In this document: piece by piece, positions 40,284 through 48,226 of the stretch
How the letters are laid out: each line of letters begins with the position of its first letter
How positions within the stretch are numbered: the stretch's first letter is position 1
Assembly: GCA_022785125.1 (NCBI GenBank)
Contig: JALFRA010000033.1
Location: 1 to 51,523 of the forward strand
Origin: Clostridiales bacterium
GTDB taxonomy: Bacteria; Bacillota; Clostridia; Oscillospirales; Oscillospiraceae
Direction of reading: 5' to 3'
DNA length: 51,523 bases
Translations under genes and position numbers: made by a program
The notes under the pieces: generated by a model
The model's database searches: none
Told to the model about the DNA's origin: nothing
The model's input: only the letters and a program-made list of their open reading frames with translations

Positions 40284-42944
40284 ATGAAGCTCATGGTCAT
40301 TGACGGCAATTCCATCATCAACCGGGCCTTTTACGGCATCCGGCTGCTCACCACCAAGGACGGTACCCCCACCAATGCCGTGTATGGCTTTGTGAACATC
40401 CTGCTCAAGCTGATTGACGAGGAGCAGCCTGAGGCATTGTGCGTCACCTTTGACCGGAAGGCCCCCACCTTTCGCCATCTGGCCTATGAGGGCTACAAGG
40501 CCCAGCGGAAGGGAATGCCCGAGGAACTGGCTGCCCAGCTGCCCATCCTGAAGCAGGTGCTGGAGGCCATGAATATTCCCCGTTACGAGCTGGACGGCTG
40601 GGAAGCCGACGATCTCATCGGTACCATCTCCATGAAGGACACAGCCGCCGGGTGGGACACCGTCATCGTCACCGGCGACAAGGACTCCCTCCAGCTGGTC
40701 ACCGACACCACCCGGGTGAAGCTGGTGTCCACCCGCATGGGTCAGACCACCACCAAGGAGATGACCCCCGAGGCCTTCCGGGAGGCCTATGGTTTCGATC
40801 CCATCCACATGGTGGACCTGAAGGCCCTGATGGGGGATACCAGCGACAACATCCCCGGCGTCAAGGGCATTGGGGAAAAGACCGCTATGGATCTGATCCA
40901 GCGCTACCACAGCGTGGAAACCATTTATCAGGATCTGGACAGCGTGGAGGCCAAGCCTGCCGTGCTCAAGAAGCTGGCCGAGGGAGTGGATCAGGCCAAA
41001 ATGTCCTATGACCTGGCCCTCATCCACTGTGACGCACCTATTGACTTTACCCCGGAGGCTAACCTGCGGAAGGAGCCCAATGCCCCTGTCCTCTATGAGC
41101 TGTTCCTCAAACTGGAGTTCAATAAACTCATCGACAAGCTGGGCCTCAGCGCCCCCCAGGGGGAGGTACAGCAGGAGGAGGAATTTACCGGCACCTGCAC
41201 CAGCGAGGAGGTCACCGACCGCGCCCGGGCGGAGGAACTGCTGGCCATCTGGCGGCAGCAGGACAGTGTGGATGTGCTGGCCCTGCCCTCCCTGGACGTG
41301 GTGGTGGTGGAGCACTGGGAGAGCGAACGGGACAGTCGCGCCGCCATCCTCAGGGCCGATCAGCTGGAGGGGTACAACGAGGTCCTGAAGGGCCTCTTCG
41401 CCCCCGATATCAAGAAGAACGCCCACGACGTGAAAACCCTGCTGTCCCGGCTGCTGGATGAGGGCATCGAGGGGGGCGGATTCGTCTTTGATACCGCCAT
41501 CGCTGCCTATCTGCTGGCCCCAACCGACGGCAGTTACGAACTGGAGACTCTGGGTATGCGGTGGTTCAACCACGAATTTCTCAAGGCCAAGGACACCTAC
41601 CTGGCCAAGGATGCCTTCAGCCCTCTGGGGGATTCCACCAAGGCCCTGGGCGTCATGCTGTCCCACTGTGCCCTCATCGACGCGCTGAAGGACCCCATGG
41701 CCGCCCGTTTGCACGAACTGGGCATGGACAAGCTCTATTACGAGGTGGAGCTTCCTCTGTGTCCGGTGCTGGCCGGGATGGAGCACGCCGGAGTGCTGGT
41801 GGACCGGGGGGCCCTCACCGCCTTTGGCGAGATGCTGGACGAGCGCATCAAGGCCGACGAGACCCTGATCTATGAGCTGGCAGGGGAGAAATTCAACATC
41901 AACTCCACCCAGCAGTTCGGCAAGATCCTTTTTGACAAGCTGGGCCTGCCCCCGGTGAAAAAGACCAAGACAGGCTACTCCACCAATGCCGAGGTGCTGG
42001 AGAAGCTGCGGGACAAGCACCCCATCGTGGAGGCGGTGCTGGACTACCGGCAGCTGGCCAAGCTGAAGTCCACCTATGTGGACGGCCTTACCAAGGTGAT
42101 CGCCGCCGACGGGCGCATCCACACCTCCTTCCAGAATACCGTCACCGCCACCGGGCGGCTCAGTTCCACTGAGCCCAACCTGCAAAACATCCCCGTCCGC
42201 ACCGAGCTGGGGGCGGAGCTGCGGAAGATGTTCGTGGCTCCGGCGGGGAAGATGCTGGTGGATGCCGACTACTCCCAGATCGAGCTGCGGCTGCTGGCCC
42301 ACATCGCCGGGGACGAGCATATGATATCCGCTTTCCGCTCCGGGGAGGACATCCACACCGTCACCGCCTCCCAGGTATTTGGGGTGTCATCCGATGAAGT
42401 GACCCACGAGATGCGCCGCCGGGCCAAGGCGGTGAACTTCGGTATCGTCTACGGCATCTCCGACTTCTCCCTGTCCCAGGATATCGGGGTTACCCGGGCG
42501 GAGGCCAAGGAGTATATGGAGAAATATTTCGAGAAGTATTCCGGCGTCCACGCCTATATGACCCAGGTGGTGGAGCAGGCCAAGGCAGACGGCTATGTGT
42601 CCACCCTTATGGGCCGCCGGCGGTGGCTGCCGGAGCTGAAATCCTCCAACTTCAATATGCGCTCCTTCGGGGAGCGGGTGGCCCTGAATATGCCCATCCA
42701 GGGTACCGCCGCCGATATCATCAAGCTGGCCATGATCCGGGTGGCGGACAAGCTGCGTGCCGAGGGCCTGGAGGCCAGACTCATCCTACAGGTCCACGAC
42801 GAACTCATCGTGGAGTGCCCCGAGGGGGAGACCGAGCGGGTCAAGAACCTGCTGGAGAACGAGATGGAGCAGGTGGTGCAGCTGGCCCTGCCTCTCATTG
42901 CCGAAGCTTATGCCGGGAAGAGTTGGGCGGAGGCCAAGGGCTGA
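40284..42944 (+). CDS. polA: DNA polymerase I
   Basis: The 886-residue PolA fills gaps and removes RNA primers. The N-terminal 5' nuclease domain is intact (MVIDGNS, GWEADDLIGT, IVTGDKDSLQLV, GDTSDNIPGVKGIGEK). The middle 3'-5' exonuclease domain is degenerate: the DxE motif and the YxxxD motif are missing, so it should lack proofreading, as in several Gram-positive PolAs. The polymerase domain has motif A DADYSQIELRLLAHIAGD, the O helix RRRAKAVNFGIVYG with Phe, and motif C QVHDELIVE. AGGAGG precedes the ATG. A GNAT gene follows after 12 bases. Confidence 0.97.
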   Translation: MKLMVIDGNSIINRAFYGIRLLTTKDGTPTNAVYGFVNILLKLIDEEQPEALCVTFDRKAPTFRHLAYEGYKAQRKGMPEELAAQLPILKQVLEAMNIPRYELDGWEADDLIGTISMKDTAAGWDTVIVTGDKDSLQLVTDTTRVKLVSTRMGQTTTKEMTPEAFREAYGFDPIHMVDLKALMGDTSDNIPGVKGIGEKTAMDLIQRYHSVETIYQDLDSVEAKPAVLKKLAEGVDQAKMSYDLALIHCDAPIDFTPEANLRKEPNAPVLYELFLKLEFNKLIDKLGLSAPQGEVQQEEEFTGTCTSEEVTDRARAEELLAIWRQQDSVDVLALPSLDVVVVEHWESERDSRAAILRADQLEGYNEVLKGLFAPDIKKNAHDVKTLLSRLLDEGIEGGGFVFDTAIAAYLLAPTDGSYELETLGMRWFNHEFLKAKDTYLAKDAFSPLGDSTKALGVMLSHCALIDALKDPMAARLHELGMDKLYYEVELPLCPVLAGMEHAGVLVDRGALTAFGEMLDERIKADETLIYELAGEKFNINSTQQFGKILFDKLGLPPVKKTKTGYSTNAEVLEKLRDKHPIVEAVLDYRQLAKLKSTYVDGLTKVIAADGRIHTSFQNTVTATGRLSSTEPNLQNIPVRTELGAELRKMFVAPAGKMLVDADYSQIELRLLAHIAGDEHMISAFRSGEDIHTVTASQVFGVSSDEVTHEMRRRAKAVNFGIVYGISDFSLSQDIGVTRAEAKEYMEKYFEKYSGVHAYMTQVVEQAKADGYVSTLMGRRRWLPELKSSNFNMRSFGERVALNMPIQGTAADIIKLAMIRVADKLRAEGLEARLILQVHDELIVECPEGETERVKNLLENEMEQVVQLALPLIAEAYAGKSWAEAKG

Positions 42945-42956
42945 AAGGAGCCTGCT

Positions 42957-43562
42957 GTGGAGTTGAGGAGACTGACCTACAGGGAGCTGATCCCCTGGTA
43001 TGAACAGGAACTGACCGAGGCATTTCCGCCCAATGAGCGCAAGCCCTTTGGGGATATTCTGGCCCTGATGGACCGGGGACGCTATGAGGTATGGGGCCTC
43101 TTTGACGGTGACACCCTGCTGGGCTACGCCACCCTTTGGATGGAACCTGGGGACAAAAGCTGCATTTTGCTGGACTATCTGGGGGTGACCGCCGTCCGGC
43201 GGAACAGAGGCCTGGGCGGTCAGATCGTCCGGATGCTGGCGGAGCAGCTGGCGGGGAAGTCCATGCTGCTCATCGAGGCGGAGCGGCCAGTGGAAGGGGA
43301 CGACCCGGTGGAGAATGCGCTCCGTCGTCGCCGCCTGGCCTTCTATGAGCGGTGCGGTTTTGTGCCCGCCTACGATATGGCCACCTGCGGGATGCGGTTT
43401 ACCACCTTTCTGCCGGAAATTCCCGCGGATCTGGCCCCGGTGATGGCCCTGCATAAGGCTATTTACGGCCCTGCCCGCACCGATGTGAAGGTGCCCCTGG
43501 GGCCGGATGAGTTGCCGCCCGGCCCACCGGGCTGGATGAAAGAAGGAGAGAGTACAACATGA
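42957..43562 (+). CDS. GNAT-family N-acetyltransferase (paralogue A)
   Basis: This 201-residue GNAT protein has an acetyl-CoA-binding region after the LLDYLGVTAVRRNRGLG motif (R-x-x-G-x-G variant) and the C-terminal RRRRLAFYERCGF helix. The substrate is unknown. The start is GTG with AAAGGAG upstream. It overlaps rimI by 4 bases (ATGA). It is clearly related to the GNAT on the other side of rimI (44004-44597); shared segments include Y-x-WG-F-GD-LL-YA-LW and RRRRLAFY-R-GF. Confidence 0.85.
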   Translation: MELRRLTYRELIPWYEQELTEAFPPNERKPFGDILALMDRGRYEVWGLFDGDTLLGYATLWMEPGDKSCILLDYLGVTAVRRNRGLGGQIVRMLAEQLAGKSMLLIEAERPVEGDDPVENALRRRRLAFYERCGFVPAYDMATCGMRFTTFLPEIPADLAPVMALHKAIYGPARTDVKVPLGPDELPPGPPGWMKEGESTT

Positions 43563-44011
43563 ACTATAAACTGGTCCCCATGGACAAGTCCCACCTGAGC
43601 CAGGTGGCGGCCATCGAGCGGGAGTGCTTTTCCCATCCCTGGTCGGAGGCCCTGCTGGAGCAGGAACTGTACAACGATATGATCTCCCTGGTGGTGGCCG
43701 AGGGGGAGGACGGCACCGTGCTGGGCTACGGCGAGGTGCGGGCCGTGCTGGACGAGGGTACCCTGGAGAAAATTGCGGTGGCTCCGGCTTACCGCCGTCA
43801 GGGGGTGGCAGAGGCTATTCTGGGCGCTTATATCCGGTTTGGGCAGGCCCACCTGGCCTTCCTCACTCTGGAGGTGCGGGAGAGCAATGCTCCTGCCATT
43901 GCCCTGTATGAAAAGCTGGGCTTTCAGACGGTGGGCCGCCGGAAGAACTACTACCGGGAGGAGCACGAGGATGCCCTGCTGATGACGGTGGAGTTTGGGG
44001 ACCATGCCTGA
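43559..44011 (+). CDS. rimI: Ribosomal-protein-alanine N-acetyltransferase RimI
   Basis: This 150-residue GNAT acetylates the N-terminal Ala of ribosomal protein S18 in known members. RimI features are IERECFSHPWSEALLEQEL, the CoA loop EKIAVAPAYRRQGVAEAIL, and LEVRESNAPAIALYEKLGFQ followed by RRKNYYREEHEDALLM, the RimI hallmark. The order rimI then tsaD is classical. The usual tsaE and tsaB are not between polA and rimI; two related GNATs flank it instead. Confidence 0.93.
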   Translation: MNYKLVPMDKSHLSQVAAIERECFSHPWSEALLEQELYNDMISLVVAEGEDGTVLGYGEVRAVLDEGTLEKIAVAPAYRRQGVAEAILGAYIRFGQAHLAFLTLEVRESNAPAIALYEKLGFQTVGRRKNYYREEHEDALLMTVEFGDHA

Positions 44012-44597
44012 ACTGCGTCTGCTCACCGACAGCCAGCTGCGACAGGTTTACCGGGTCCATGTGAAGCGGGATTTTCCCCGCAGCGAGCGGCGGCCCCTTA
44101 CCTCCATCCGCAGCCTCCGCTGGGCTGGGCGTTATGATACCTGGGGTGTCTTTGAGGGGGATGCGCTGCTGGCCTATGCCTTTTTATGGCGGACGGCGGA
44201 GGGTAACTGTGCCCTGCTGGATTATCTGGCTGTGTGTCCTGAGGGACGGGGCCGGGGATTGGGCACCCAGGCGCTGGAACTGCTGAAAGCCCGGTATGGA
44301 CCGGCGTGTACCCTGCTGGCAGAGGCGGAGGCGCCGGAGCCGGGGCTTCCTCCGGAGGAGGACCGGGTGCGCCGCCGCCGGTTGGCCTTTTACCAGCGGG
44401 CGGGGTTCCGGCTGATGACTTATCAGGCGGATATTTTCCGTGTGCGCTATGCCATGCTGGTGTGGGCAGAGTCCTGTGTACTGGACGAAGAGACCCTCCA
44501 GGAGACCCACCGGGGGCTGTATCAGAGCCAGATGCCCCCTGTTCTGTTTCGCCGGATGATCCATATTCCGGCGGCTCACTGCGGAAAGAAGGAATGA
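44004..44597 (+). CDS. GNAT-family N-acetyltransferase (paralogue B)
   Basis: The 197-residue GNAT protein is homologous to paralogue A: YDTWGVFEGDALLAYAFLW, ALLDYLAVCPEGRGRGLGTQ (CoA-binding), RRRRLAFYQRAGF. A C-terminal extension (about 30 residues, EETLQETHRGLYQSQMPPVL) also aligns loosely with A. ATG is inside the rimI 3' end (8-base overlap), with GGAG ten bases upstream; an in-frame TTG three codons earlier is less likely. The substrate is unknown. It lies 3 bases before tsaD. Confidence 0.84.
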   Translation: MPELRLLTDSQLRQVYRVHVKRDFPRSERRPLTSIRSLRWAGRYDTWGVFEGDALLAYAFLWRTAEGNCALLDYLAVCPEGRGRGLGTQALELLKARYGPACTLLAEAEAPEPGLPPEEDRVRRRRLAFYQRAGFRLMTYQADIFRVRYAMLVWAESCVLDEETLQETHRGLYQSQMPPVLFRRMIHIPAAHCGKKE

Positions 44598-44600
44598 ACC

Positions 44601-45611
44601 ATGAATATTCTTGCCATTGAATCCTCCTGCGACGAGACCGCCGTGGCGGTGGTGCGGGACGGCCGCACCGTCCTGTCCGACGCCATCGCCTCCCAGGCGG
44701 ATATGCACGCTATTTACGGCGGCGTGGTGCCTGAGATCGCCTCCCGCAAGCACATCGAGGCCATTGCCGGTCTGGGCGATCAGGCCCTCCGGCAGGCGGG
44801 GGTCACCCGGAGCGACATCGACGCCGTGGCGGTGACCTACGCCCCCGGCCTCATCGGCGCCCTGCTGGTGGGGGTTAACTTCGCCAAGTCGGTGGCCTAC
44901 GGTCTCAATGTGCCCATCATCCCGGTCCACCATGTCCGGGGCCATATCGCCGCCAATTACATCGCCCACCCCGACCTGGAGCCCCCCTTTGTGTGCCTCT
45001 GTGTCTCCGGCGGCAACACTATGATCGTGGACGTAAAGGGCTACACCGACATGGAGATCCTGGGCACCACCCGGGACGACGCGGCTGGGGAGTGCTTTGA
45101 TAAGGTGGCCCGGGTGCTGGGGATCGGCTATCCCGGCGGCGCTCCTATGGACAAGCTGGCCCAGGGCGGTGATGATACCCGTTACGAGCTGCCCCGGGCC
45201 CATGTGGCGGACGCCCCTCTGGATATGTCCTTCTCAGGACTCAAAACAGCAGTGCTCAACCTGGCTCACAACACCGCGCAGAAGGGGGAGGAGCTGGACA
45301 TGAAGGGTCTGGCGGCCTCCTTTGCCGCCGCCGTCAGCGATACCCTGGTGCCCCGTACCATGGAGGCCGCCAAGCGCTGCGGCTATGGCAAAATTGCCGT
45401 GGCGGGCGGTGTGGCGGCCAATTCCCGTATCCGGGCCGATCTGGAAGCGGCCTGCCGTCAGTCCGGCGATCAGCTGTTCCTGCCTCCTCTGTCCCTGTGC
45501 GGGGACAACGGGGCCATGATTGGCTGCCAGGGCTACTATGAATATCTGGCGGGCAAGCGGGGTGGCATGGACCTGAACGCTTACGCCACCCGGGATATTA
45601 AAAAAGGTTAA
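44601..45611 (+). CDS. tsaD: tRNA N6-adenosine threonylcarbamoyltransferase TsaD
   Basis: The 336-residue ASKHA-fold enzyme completes t6A37 on ANN-decoding tRNAs together with TsaB and TsaE. Motifs include AIESSCDETAVAVV at the N terminus, metal-binding HHVRGHIAAN, CVSGGNTMIVDV, DDAAGECFDKVARVLGIGYPGG, and the C-terminal VAGGVAANSRIR and CGDNGAMIG. The full length is normal. GAAGGAA precedes the ATG. It is last in the polA-GNAT-rimI-GNAT-tsaD unit. Confidence 0.97.
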   Translation: MNILAIESSCDETAVAVVRDGRTVLSDAIASQADMHAIYGGVVPEIASRKHIEAIAGLGDQALRQAGVTRSDIDAVAVTYAPGLIGALLVGVNFAKSVAYGLNVPIIPVHHVRGHIAANYIAHPDLEPPFVCLCVSGGNTMIVDVKGYTDMEILGTTRDDAAGECFDKVARVLGIGYPGGAPMDKLAQGGDDTRYELPRAHVADAPLDMSFSGLKTAVLNLAHNTAQKGEELDMKGLAASFAAAVSDTLVPRTMEAAKRCGYGKIAVAGGVAANSRIRADLEAACRQSGDQLFLPPLSLCGDNGAMIGCQGYYEYLAGKRGGMDLNAYATRDIKKG

Positions 45612-45624
45612 TTGGATTTGAATC

Positions 45625-45660
45625 AAAAGCGGCGGTTTTTTGTAAAAACCGCCGCTTTTT
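45625..45660 (+). terminator. Terminator after tsaD
   Basis: AAAAGCGGCGGTTTTT and AAAAACCGCCGCTTTT flank TGT, ending in T residues. Confidence 0.92.
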
Positions 45661-45725
45661 GCTGCCTTTTCTGAGAAGAGGATAGGACAGGGGAGAAAAG
45701 GGTATGCTACAGACATCCTGTACAG

Positions 45726-45762
45726 AAAAGATGATATAATTTTAAAAATTATATCATCTTTT
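45726..45762. promoter_or_regulatory. 37-bp AT-rich palindrome at the hemolysin III promoter (candidate operator)
   Basis: AAAAGATGATATAATTTT and its exact complement are separated by a single A. The palindrome ends 4 bases before the -35 box of the downstream promoter. A 1-base centre is poor for a transcriptional terminator, and tsaD already has one, so a regulator-binding site or cruciform is more likely. Confidence 0.55.
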
Positions 45763-45766
45763 GATA

Positions 45767-45796
45767 TTGACAATATTATAAGATGAAAGTTATACT
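45767..45796 (+). promoter_or_regulatory. Promoter of the hemolysin III gene
   Basis: TTGACA and TATACT are separated by 18 bases. Downstream, AGGAGG (about 45803) and CCTCCT (about 45815) can pair, which could hide that purine-rich segment in the transcript. Confidence 0.75.
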
Positions 45797-45851
45797 ATAA
45801 GAGGAGGAAGGATACCTCCTATCAGCTTTGACAGAATGGCAGGTGTATGGT

Positions 45852-46601
45852 ATGAATCAGGAGAACATTTTAAGAGGCAACCCTTCCGCCCTCTATTATC
45901 ATCCCAAGGCCCGTCCGGTCCGGAAGGTGAAACAGGAGCGGGACCCCTATGACGGCCTGCGGCCCTGGTCAGCCATTACCCACGGTATGGGCGCGGCGCT
46001 GGCTGCTGTGGGCACGGTGCTGTTGGTGGCCCGCTGCCTGCTGGAGGAGCTGAGTGTGTGGCATCTGGTCTCCTTCCTGATCTATGGGATCAGTATGGTG
46101 GGCCTGTACACTGCCAGCACCCTGTACCACTGCATCAATACCAGTGTGGCCGGACGTATTGCCCTGCGGAAATATGACCATGCCTCCATCTATTTCCTCA
46201 TCGCCGGCAGCTACACCCCTGTGTGTCTGGTGGCGCTGCGGGAGATGGGCGGTTGGGGCTGGAGCCTCTTCGGCGTGATCTGGGGGCTGGCTCTGGCGGG
46301 GCTGGTGCTCACCCTGGTATGGCTCTCCGCGCCCCGTTGGCTCACCTCCGGCATCTATATCGCCATGGGGTGGCTGGCCATTGTCGCTCTGGTGCCCCTG
46401 ATGCAGGTGCTGCCTGGGGCGGGAATGTTCTGGGTGCTGGGCGGCGGCGTGCTCTATACCATCGGCGGCGTACTCTATGCCGTTAAGTGGCCCGGCCGCA
46501 ATAACCCCAGGTTCGGCTGCCACGAGATCTTCCATGTGTTTATCCTGGCGGGCTCCCTGTTCCATTTCATGATGATGTATCAGGTGATTGCCGCGCTGTA
46601 A
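45852..46601 (+). CDS. Hemolysin III / TrhA-family membrane protein (PAQR fold)
   Basis: The 249-residue protein has seven predicted membrane helices. PAQR-type metal-site residues are visible: ITHGMGAALAAVGTV, STLYHC, KYDHASIYFLIAGSYTP, and C-terminal GCHEIFHVFILAGSLFHF (HxxxH). Bacterial homologues (YqfA/TrhA) influence membrane energetics and fluidity rather than being true haemolysins. ATG (MNQENIL) was chosen; TTG eight codons earlier is in frame and closer to the AGGAGG at the transcript start, so the start is open. The N-terminal 30 residues are basic and cytoplasmic. Confidence 0.88.
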   Translation: MNQENILRGNPSALYYHPKARPVRKVKQERDPYDGLRPWSAITHGMGAALAAVGTVLLVARCLLEELSVWHLVSFLIYGISMVGLYTASTLYHCINTSVAGRIALRKYDHASIYFLIAGSYTPVCLVALREMGGWGWSLFGVIWGLALAGLVLTLVWLSAPRWLTSGIYIAMGWLAIVALVPLMQVLPGAGMFWVLGGGVLYTIGGVLYAVKWPGRNNPRFGCHEIFHVFILAGSLFHFMMMYQVIAAL

Positions 46602-46607
46602 TAAAAG

Positions 46608-46645
46608 AAAGAGGGCCTGCTGCAGTCCTGCAGCAGGCCCTCTTT
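46608..46645. terminator. Bidirectional terminator between hemolysin III and spoVAE
   Basis: AAAGAGGGCCTGCTGCA and its complement flank GTCC; T-rich ends follow on both strands. Confidence 0.9.
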
Positions 46646-47013
46646 TAGGATTTTGGCCGGGATTTGAAGAGCAGAGCGCCCAGCAGGCCGAAAAGCACCG
46701 CCGCGGTGACTCCGCCCGCCGCGGCGGTAAGACCGCCGGTCAGAATACCCAGGGCGCCCTTTTCCGCCACTGCCTCCGCCACGCCTTTGGACAGCAGATA
46801 GCCGAAGCCGGTGAGGGGCACGGTGGCCCCAGCTCCGCCCCACTCCACCAGCCAGGGATAGATCCCAAGTCCACCCAGAATTACCCCGGCCACCACATAG
46901 GAGACCAGGATGCGGGCGGGGGTGAGGGAGGTCTTGTCAATGAGGATCTGCCCGATGAGGCAGAGGGTCCCGCCGCAGAGAAAGACCCGGGCATAGGTCC
47001 AGAAAATTTCCAT
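46645..47013 (-). CDS. spoVAE: Stage V sporulation protein AE (SpoVAE)
   Basis: This 122-residue membrane protein has three to four helices and the SpoVAE/AEb signature GGTLCLIGQILIDKTSLTPAR, then LPLTGFGYLL-like PLTGFGYLLSKGVAEAV and AAAGGVTAAVLFGLLGALLF. It is part of the channel that moves dipicolinic acid and Ca into the forespore and out during germination. GAGGT lies before the ATG. It begins 9 bases after spoVAD. Confidence 0.92.
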   Translation of the reverse strand: MEIFWTYARVFLCGGTLCLIGQILIDKTSLTPARILVSYVVAGVILGGLGIYPWLVEWGGAGATVPLTGFGYLLSKGVAEAVAEKGALGILTGGLTAAAGGVTAAVLFGLLGALLFKSRPKS

Positions 47014-47022
47014 GGATATACC

Positions 47023-48036
47023 TCACTTTCTGATGTCCAGCGCCACCGCGTGGCAGATGCTGGGGATGCTCTCCCCCTGTTGGGAGGAGGTGGGGGAGAG
47101 AAGAGCGCCGGTGCCGCAGAACAGGATGCGTTTCCAGCGGCCTCCGGCCATGCCGTTGAGGAGCATCCCCGCCAGCACCACCGCCGAGCAGCCGCAGCCG
47201 GAGCCGCCGCAGTGGACGTCCTGCCCCTCCAGATCGTAGATCAGGGTGCCGCAGTCGCTGTAATTTTTCAGGTCCATGCCGTCCCGGTGAAACCAGTCGG
47301 CAACAATGTCCCGGCCCAGCTGACCCAAATCGCCGGTGACGATCAGATCGTAGTCGGAGGGCTTGCGGCCCGTGTCCTGAAAATGGGCTGAGAGCGTCGA
47401 GTAGGCGGCGGGCGCCATAGCAGCTCCCATGTTGGCCGCGTCCTTGATGCCCTTGTCCACCACTTTGCCGGTGGTGACGTGGGTGACATAGGGGCCAGGC
47501 CCCTGGTCGGCCAGAATGACGCAGCCAGAACCGGTCACCGTCCACTGGGCGGTGGGGGTGCGCTGACCTCCATATTCCAGGGGGGAGCGGTACTGCCGCT
47601 CGGCGGAGCAGAAGTGGGAGGAGGTCATGGCCGCGATCTTTGTGCCATATCCCCCGTCCAGCAGCATGGAGGCCAGGGACAGGCTCTCCGCCATGGTGGA
47701 GCAGGCCCCGTACAGCCCGAAGAAGGGGACGTCCTGCCCCCGAACGGCAAAGCCGGAGCCGATACACTGGTTGAGCAGATCTCCCGCCAGCAGGTAGTCC
47801 AGACCGGATACACTGAGGCCGGCCTTGCTGAGAGCGGCGGCCAGGGCCAGCTTCTGCATGGCGCTCTCCGCCTTTTCCCAGCTCCGCTCTCCAAAGGAAT
47901 CGTCCTGGCTGATGTGATCGAAGGTGGCGGCCAGAGGGCCTTCCCCTTCCTTTTTACCCACCACGGCGGCGCTGCCGATGACCGAAGGCGGGTCCTGAAG
48001 GGCCACGGTCTGACGGCCCAGTTTTTTGTTTGCCAT
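47023..48036 (-). CDS. spoVAD: Stage V sporulation protein AD (SpoVAD)
   Basis: This 337-residue thiolase-fold protein binds dipicolinic acid in the spore inner membrane complex. Family segments are GSAAVVGKKEGEGPLAATFD, DYLLAGDLLNQCIGSGFAVR, the Cys-containing LYGACSTMAESLSLAS, ASHFC-like TSSHFCSAERQYRSPLEYG, the QRTPTAQWTVTGSG motif, and CGGSGCGCSAVVLAG near the C terminus. AGGTGAGG precedes the ATG. spoVAC, which usually lies directly upstream, is not here; a divergent gene takes that place. I could not identify a sigma-G type promoter with confidence. Confidence 0.94.
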   Translation of the reverse strand: MANKKLGRQTVALQDPPSVIGSAAVVGKKEGEGPLAATFDHISQDDSFGERSWEKAESAMQKLALAAALSKAGLSVSGLDYLLAGDLLNQCIGSGFAVRGQDVPFFGLYGACSTMAESLSLASMLLDGGYGTKIAAMTSSHFCSAERQYRSPLEYGGQRTPTAQWTVTGSGCVILADQGPGPYVTHVTTGKVVDKGIKDAANMGAAMAPAAYSTLSAHFQDTGRKPSDYDLIVTGDLGQLGRDIVADWFHRDGMDLKNYSDCGTLIYDLEGQDVHCGGSGCGCSAVVLAGMLLNGMAGGRWKRILFCGTGALLSPTSSQQGESIPSICHAVALDIRK

Positions 48037-48226
48037 ATCCTCACCTCTGTTAGCTTGGGCGGCTGTCCGCCTGACAAATACTATTTTGAACGAAAAGTAC
48101 GCAAAATATGACTCTGGATTTTGTAGGCGGACTGGCTGGTCAATCCGTTCTGTTTGCGTTATAATGTAACATATATTGCCGGGTCACCGGCACAACCGGC
48201 CTTACGGGCCGAACGGGAGGTCCGCT

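Noticed and set aside
39756-42356. 866-codon minus-strand frame across polA
   Set aside because: A shadow of polA caused by GC-rich third positions; it also crosses the polA promoter and the upstream terminator.
48037-48226. Sigma-G promoter for spoVAD
   Set aside because: Segments such as CATATTTT on the minus strand loosely match a -10 element, but no -35 partner at the right spacing was found.
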